From contig JAEHCY010000010.1 of the NCBI GenBank assembly GCA_016880695.1, positions 1-6,832 of the forward strand: a stretch of 6,832 bases of DNA. Direction: 5' to 3'. Origin of the DNA: Chromatiaceae bacterium. GTDB taxonomy: Bacteria; Pseudomonadota; Gammaproteobacteria; Chromatiales; Chromatiaceae. A program made the position numbers and the translations under genes. Under the pieces are notes generated by a model. The model worked only from the letters and a program-made list of their open reading frames with translations. It did no database searches and was not told the origin of the DNA. Below are positions 6,314 to 6,832 of the stretch, piece by piece (positions within the stretch are counted from its first letter, which is position 1; each line of letters starts with the position of its first letter).

Positions 6314-6832
6314 TGGACCAGGCGACCCATAACAAGATCGTCTCCTTCATCTGGGGCATCGCCGACGACGTCCTGCGCGATCTCTTCAAGCGCGGCAAGT
6401 ACCCCGATGTGATCCTGCCGATGTGCGTCATCCGGCGCATGGACGCGGTGCTGGAGCCGACCAAGCAGAAAGTTCTCGAGACCCGGCAGATGCTCGACGC
6501 GGCGGGTATCACCGAGCAGCGCGCCGCGCTCTGCGATGCCGCTGGCCAGGCGTTCTACAACACCTCGCGTTTCACCCTGCGCGACCTCAAGTCGCGCGGC
6601 AGCCAGCAGCGGCTGCTGGCCGACTTCGAGGATTACCTCACCGGGTTCTCGGCCAACGTCCAGGACATCCTCGACACCTTCAAAGTCCGCAACCAGTTGC
6701 AGACGCTGTCCAGGGCCGACGCCATCGGCACGCTGATCAACAAGTTCCTCGACCCCGACATCGACCTCTCGCCGGCCGGCATCGACAACCACTCGATGGG
6801 CACCGTTTTCGAGGAACTGGTGCGCAAGTTCA
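6313..6832 (+). CDS. hsdM: Type I restriction-modification methyltransferase subunit HsdM, N-terminal part, 3'-truncated by window edge
   Basis: The first 173 residues of a type I DNA adenine methyltransferase subunit, which with HsdS methylates the recognition sequence and with HsdR forms the restriction complex. The visible part is the helical HsdM N-terminal domain. Family signatures are HNKIVSFIWGIADDVLRD (6-23), KYPDVILPMCVIRRMDAVLE (29-48), FYNTSRFTLRDLKSRGSQQ (81-99), FEDYLTGFSANVQDILDTF (105-123) and MGTVFEELVRKF (162-173). The SAM-binding motif and the NPPF/Y catalytic motif would follow outside the window. GTG is the first possible start after an in-frame TGA two codons upstream, and the protein begins where relatives do (xxQATHNKI). 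The gene lies 84 bases after the nucleotidyltransferase in the same direction. hsdS and hsdR are expected to the right but cannot be seen here. Confidence 0.92.
   Translation, partial: MDQATHNKIVSFIWGIADDVLRDLFKRGKYPDVILPMCVIRRMDAVLEPTKQKVLETRQMLDAAGITEQRAALCDAAGQAFYNTSRFTLRDLKSRGSQQRLLADFEDYLTGFSANVQDILDTFKVRNQLQTLSRADAIGTLINKFLDPDIDLSPAGIDNHSMGTVFEELVRKF

Noticed and set aside
6310..6792. 160-codon open frame on the minus strand opposite hsdM
   Set aside because: It is antisense to a well-recognised HsdM N-terminal domain, and the Asp/Val/Leu-rich translation is a mirror of GC-rich coding sequence.
1..6832. CRISPR array, tRNA, rRNA, insertion sequence or attachment site
   Set aside because: No regularly spaced direct repeats, tRNA-like cloverleaf, transposase frame or terminal inverted repeats were seen by eye on either strand.

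Overview
The window comes from a GC-rich bacterial chromosome. Gene families and the proteobacterial look of the proteins suggest a gammaproteobacterium, possibly a purple-sulfur or related Chromatiales-type organism. That placement is inference from family resemblance only. Six main genes are supported, two of them cut by the window edges, plus one very short possible leader ORF.

Left part (1-2132): the 3' end of a thiopurine S-methyltransferase gene (tpm) on the + strand converges, with an 18-base gap, on a minus-strand pair. The upstream member of the pair is a YdjM-like membrane metal-dependent hydrolase, best read from a TTG start with a good Shine-Dalgarno. Its stop overlaps the start of a class I glutamine amidotransferase in an ATGA junction.

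Middle (2133-4559): a large minus-strand gene encodes an 808-residue MscS-superfamily mechanosensitive channel. It has a signal peptide, a long periplasmic N-terminal region, many membrane segments and the classic MscS pore and beta domain at its C-terminus. The YdjM-like and amidotransferase genes follow it in the same direction and could be cotranscribed with it.

Divergent intergenic region (4560-4821, 262 bases): very GC-rich, with no credible gene. It must hold the promoters for the channel gene (leftward) and galE (rightward). The best signal is a sigma-54-like -24/-12 match facing the channel gene. I see no convincing galE promoter.

Right part (4822-6832): galE (UDP-glucose 4-epimerase) carries a strong hairpin across its stop codon. 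It is followed by a small stand-alone MNT-type nucleotidyltransferase and then by the first 173 codons of hsdM, the methyltransferase subunit of a type I restriction-modification system that continues beyond the window. hsdM starts at GTG just after an in-frame stop, and an 8-codon ORF ends on that start (TAGTG). The right edge therefore looks like the beginning of a defence locus next to housekeeping genes. I found no clear evidence of a wholly new system. The most interesting points are the partnerless MNT protein beside the type I system, the leader-ORF junction at hsdM, and the sigma-54-like site.
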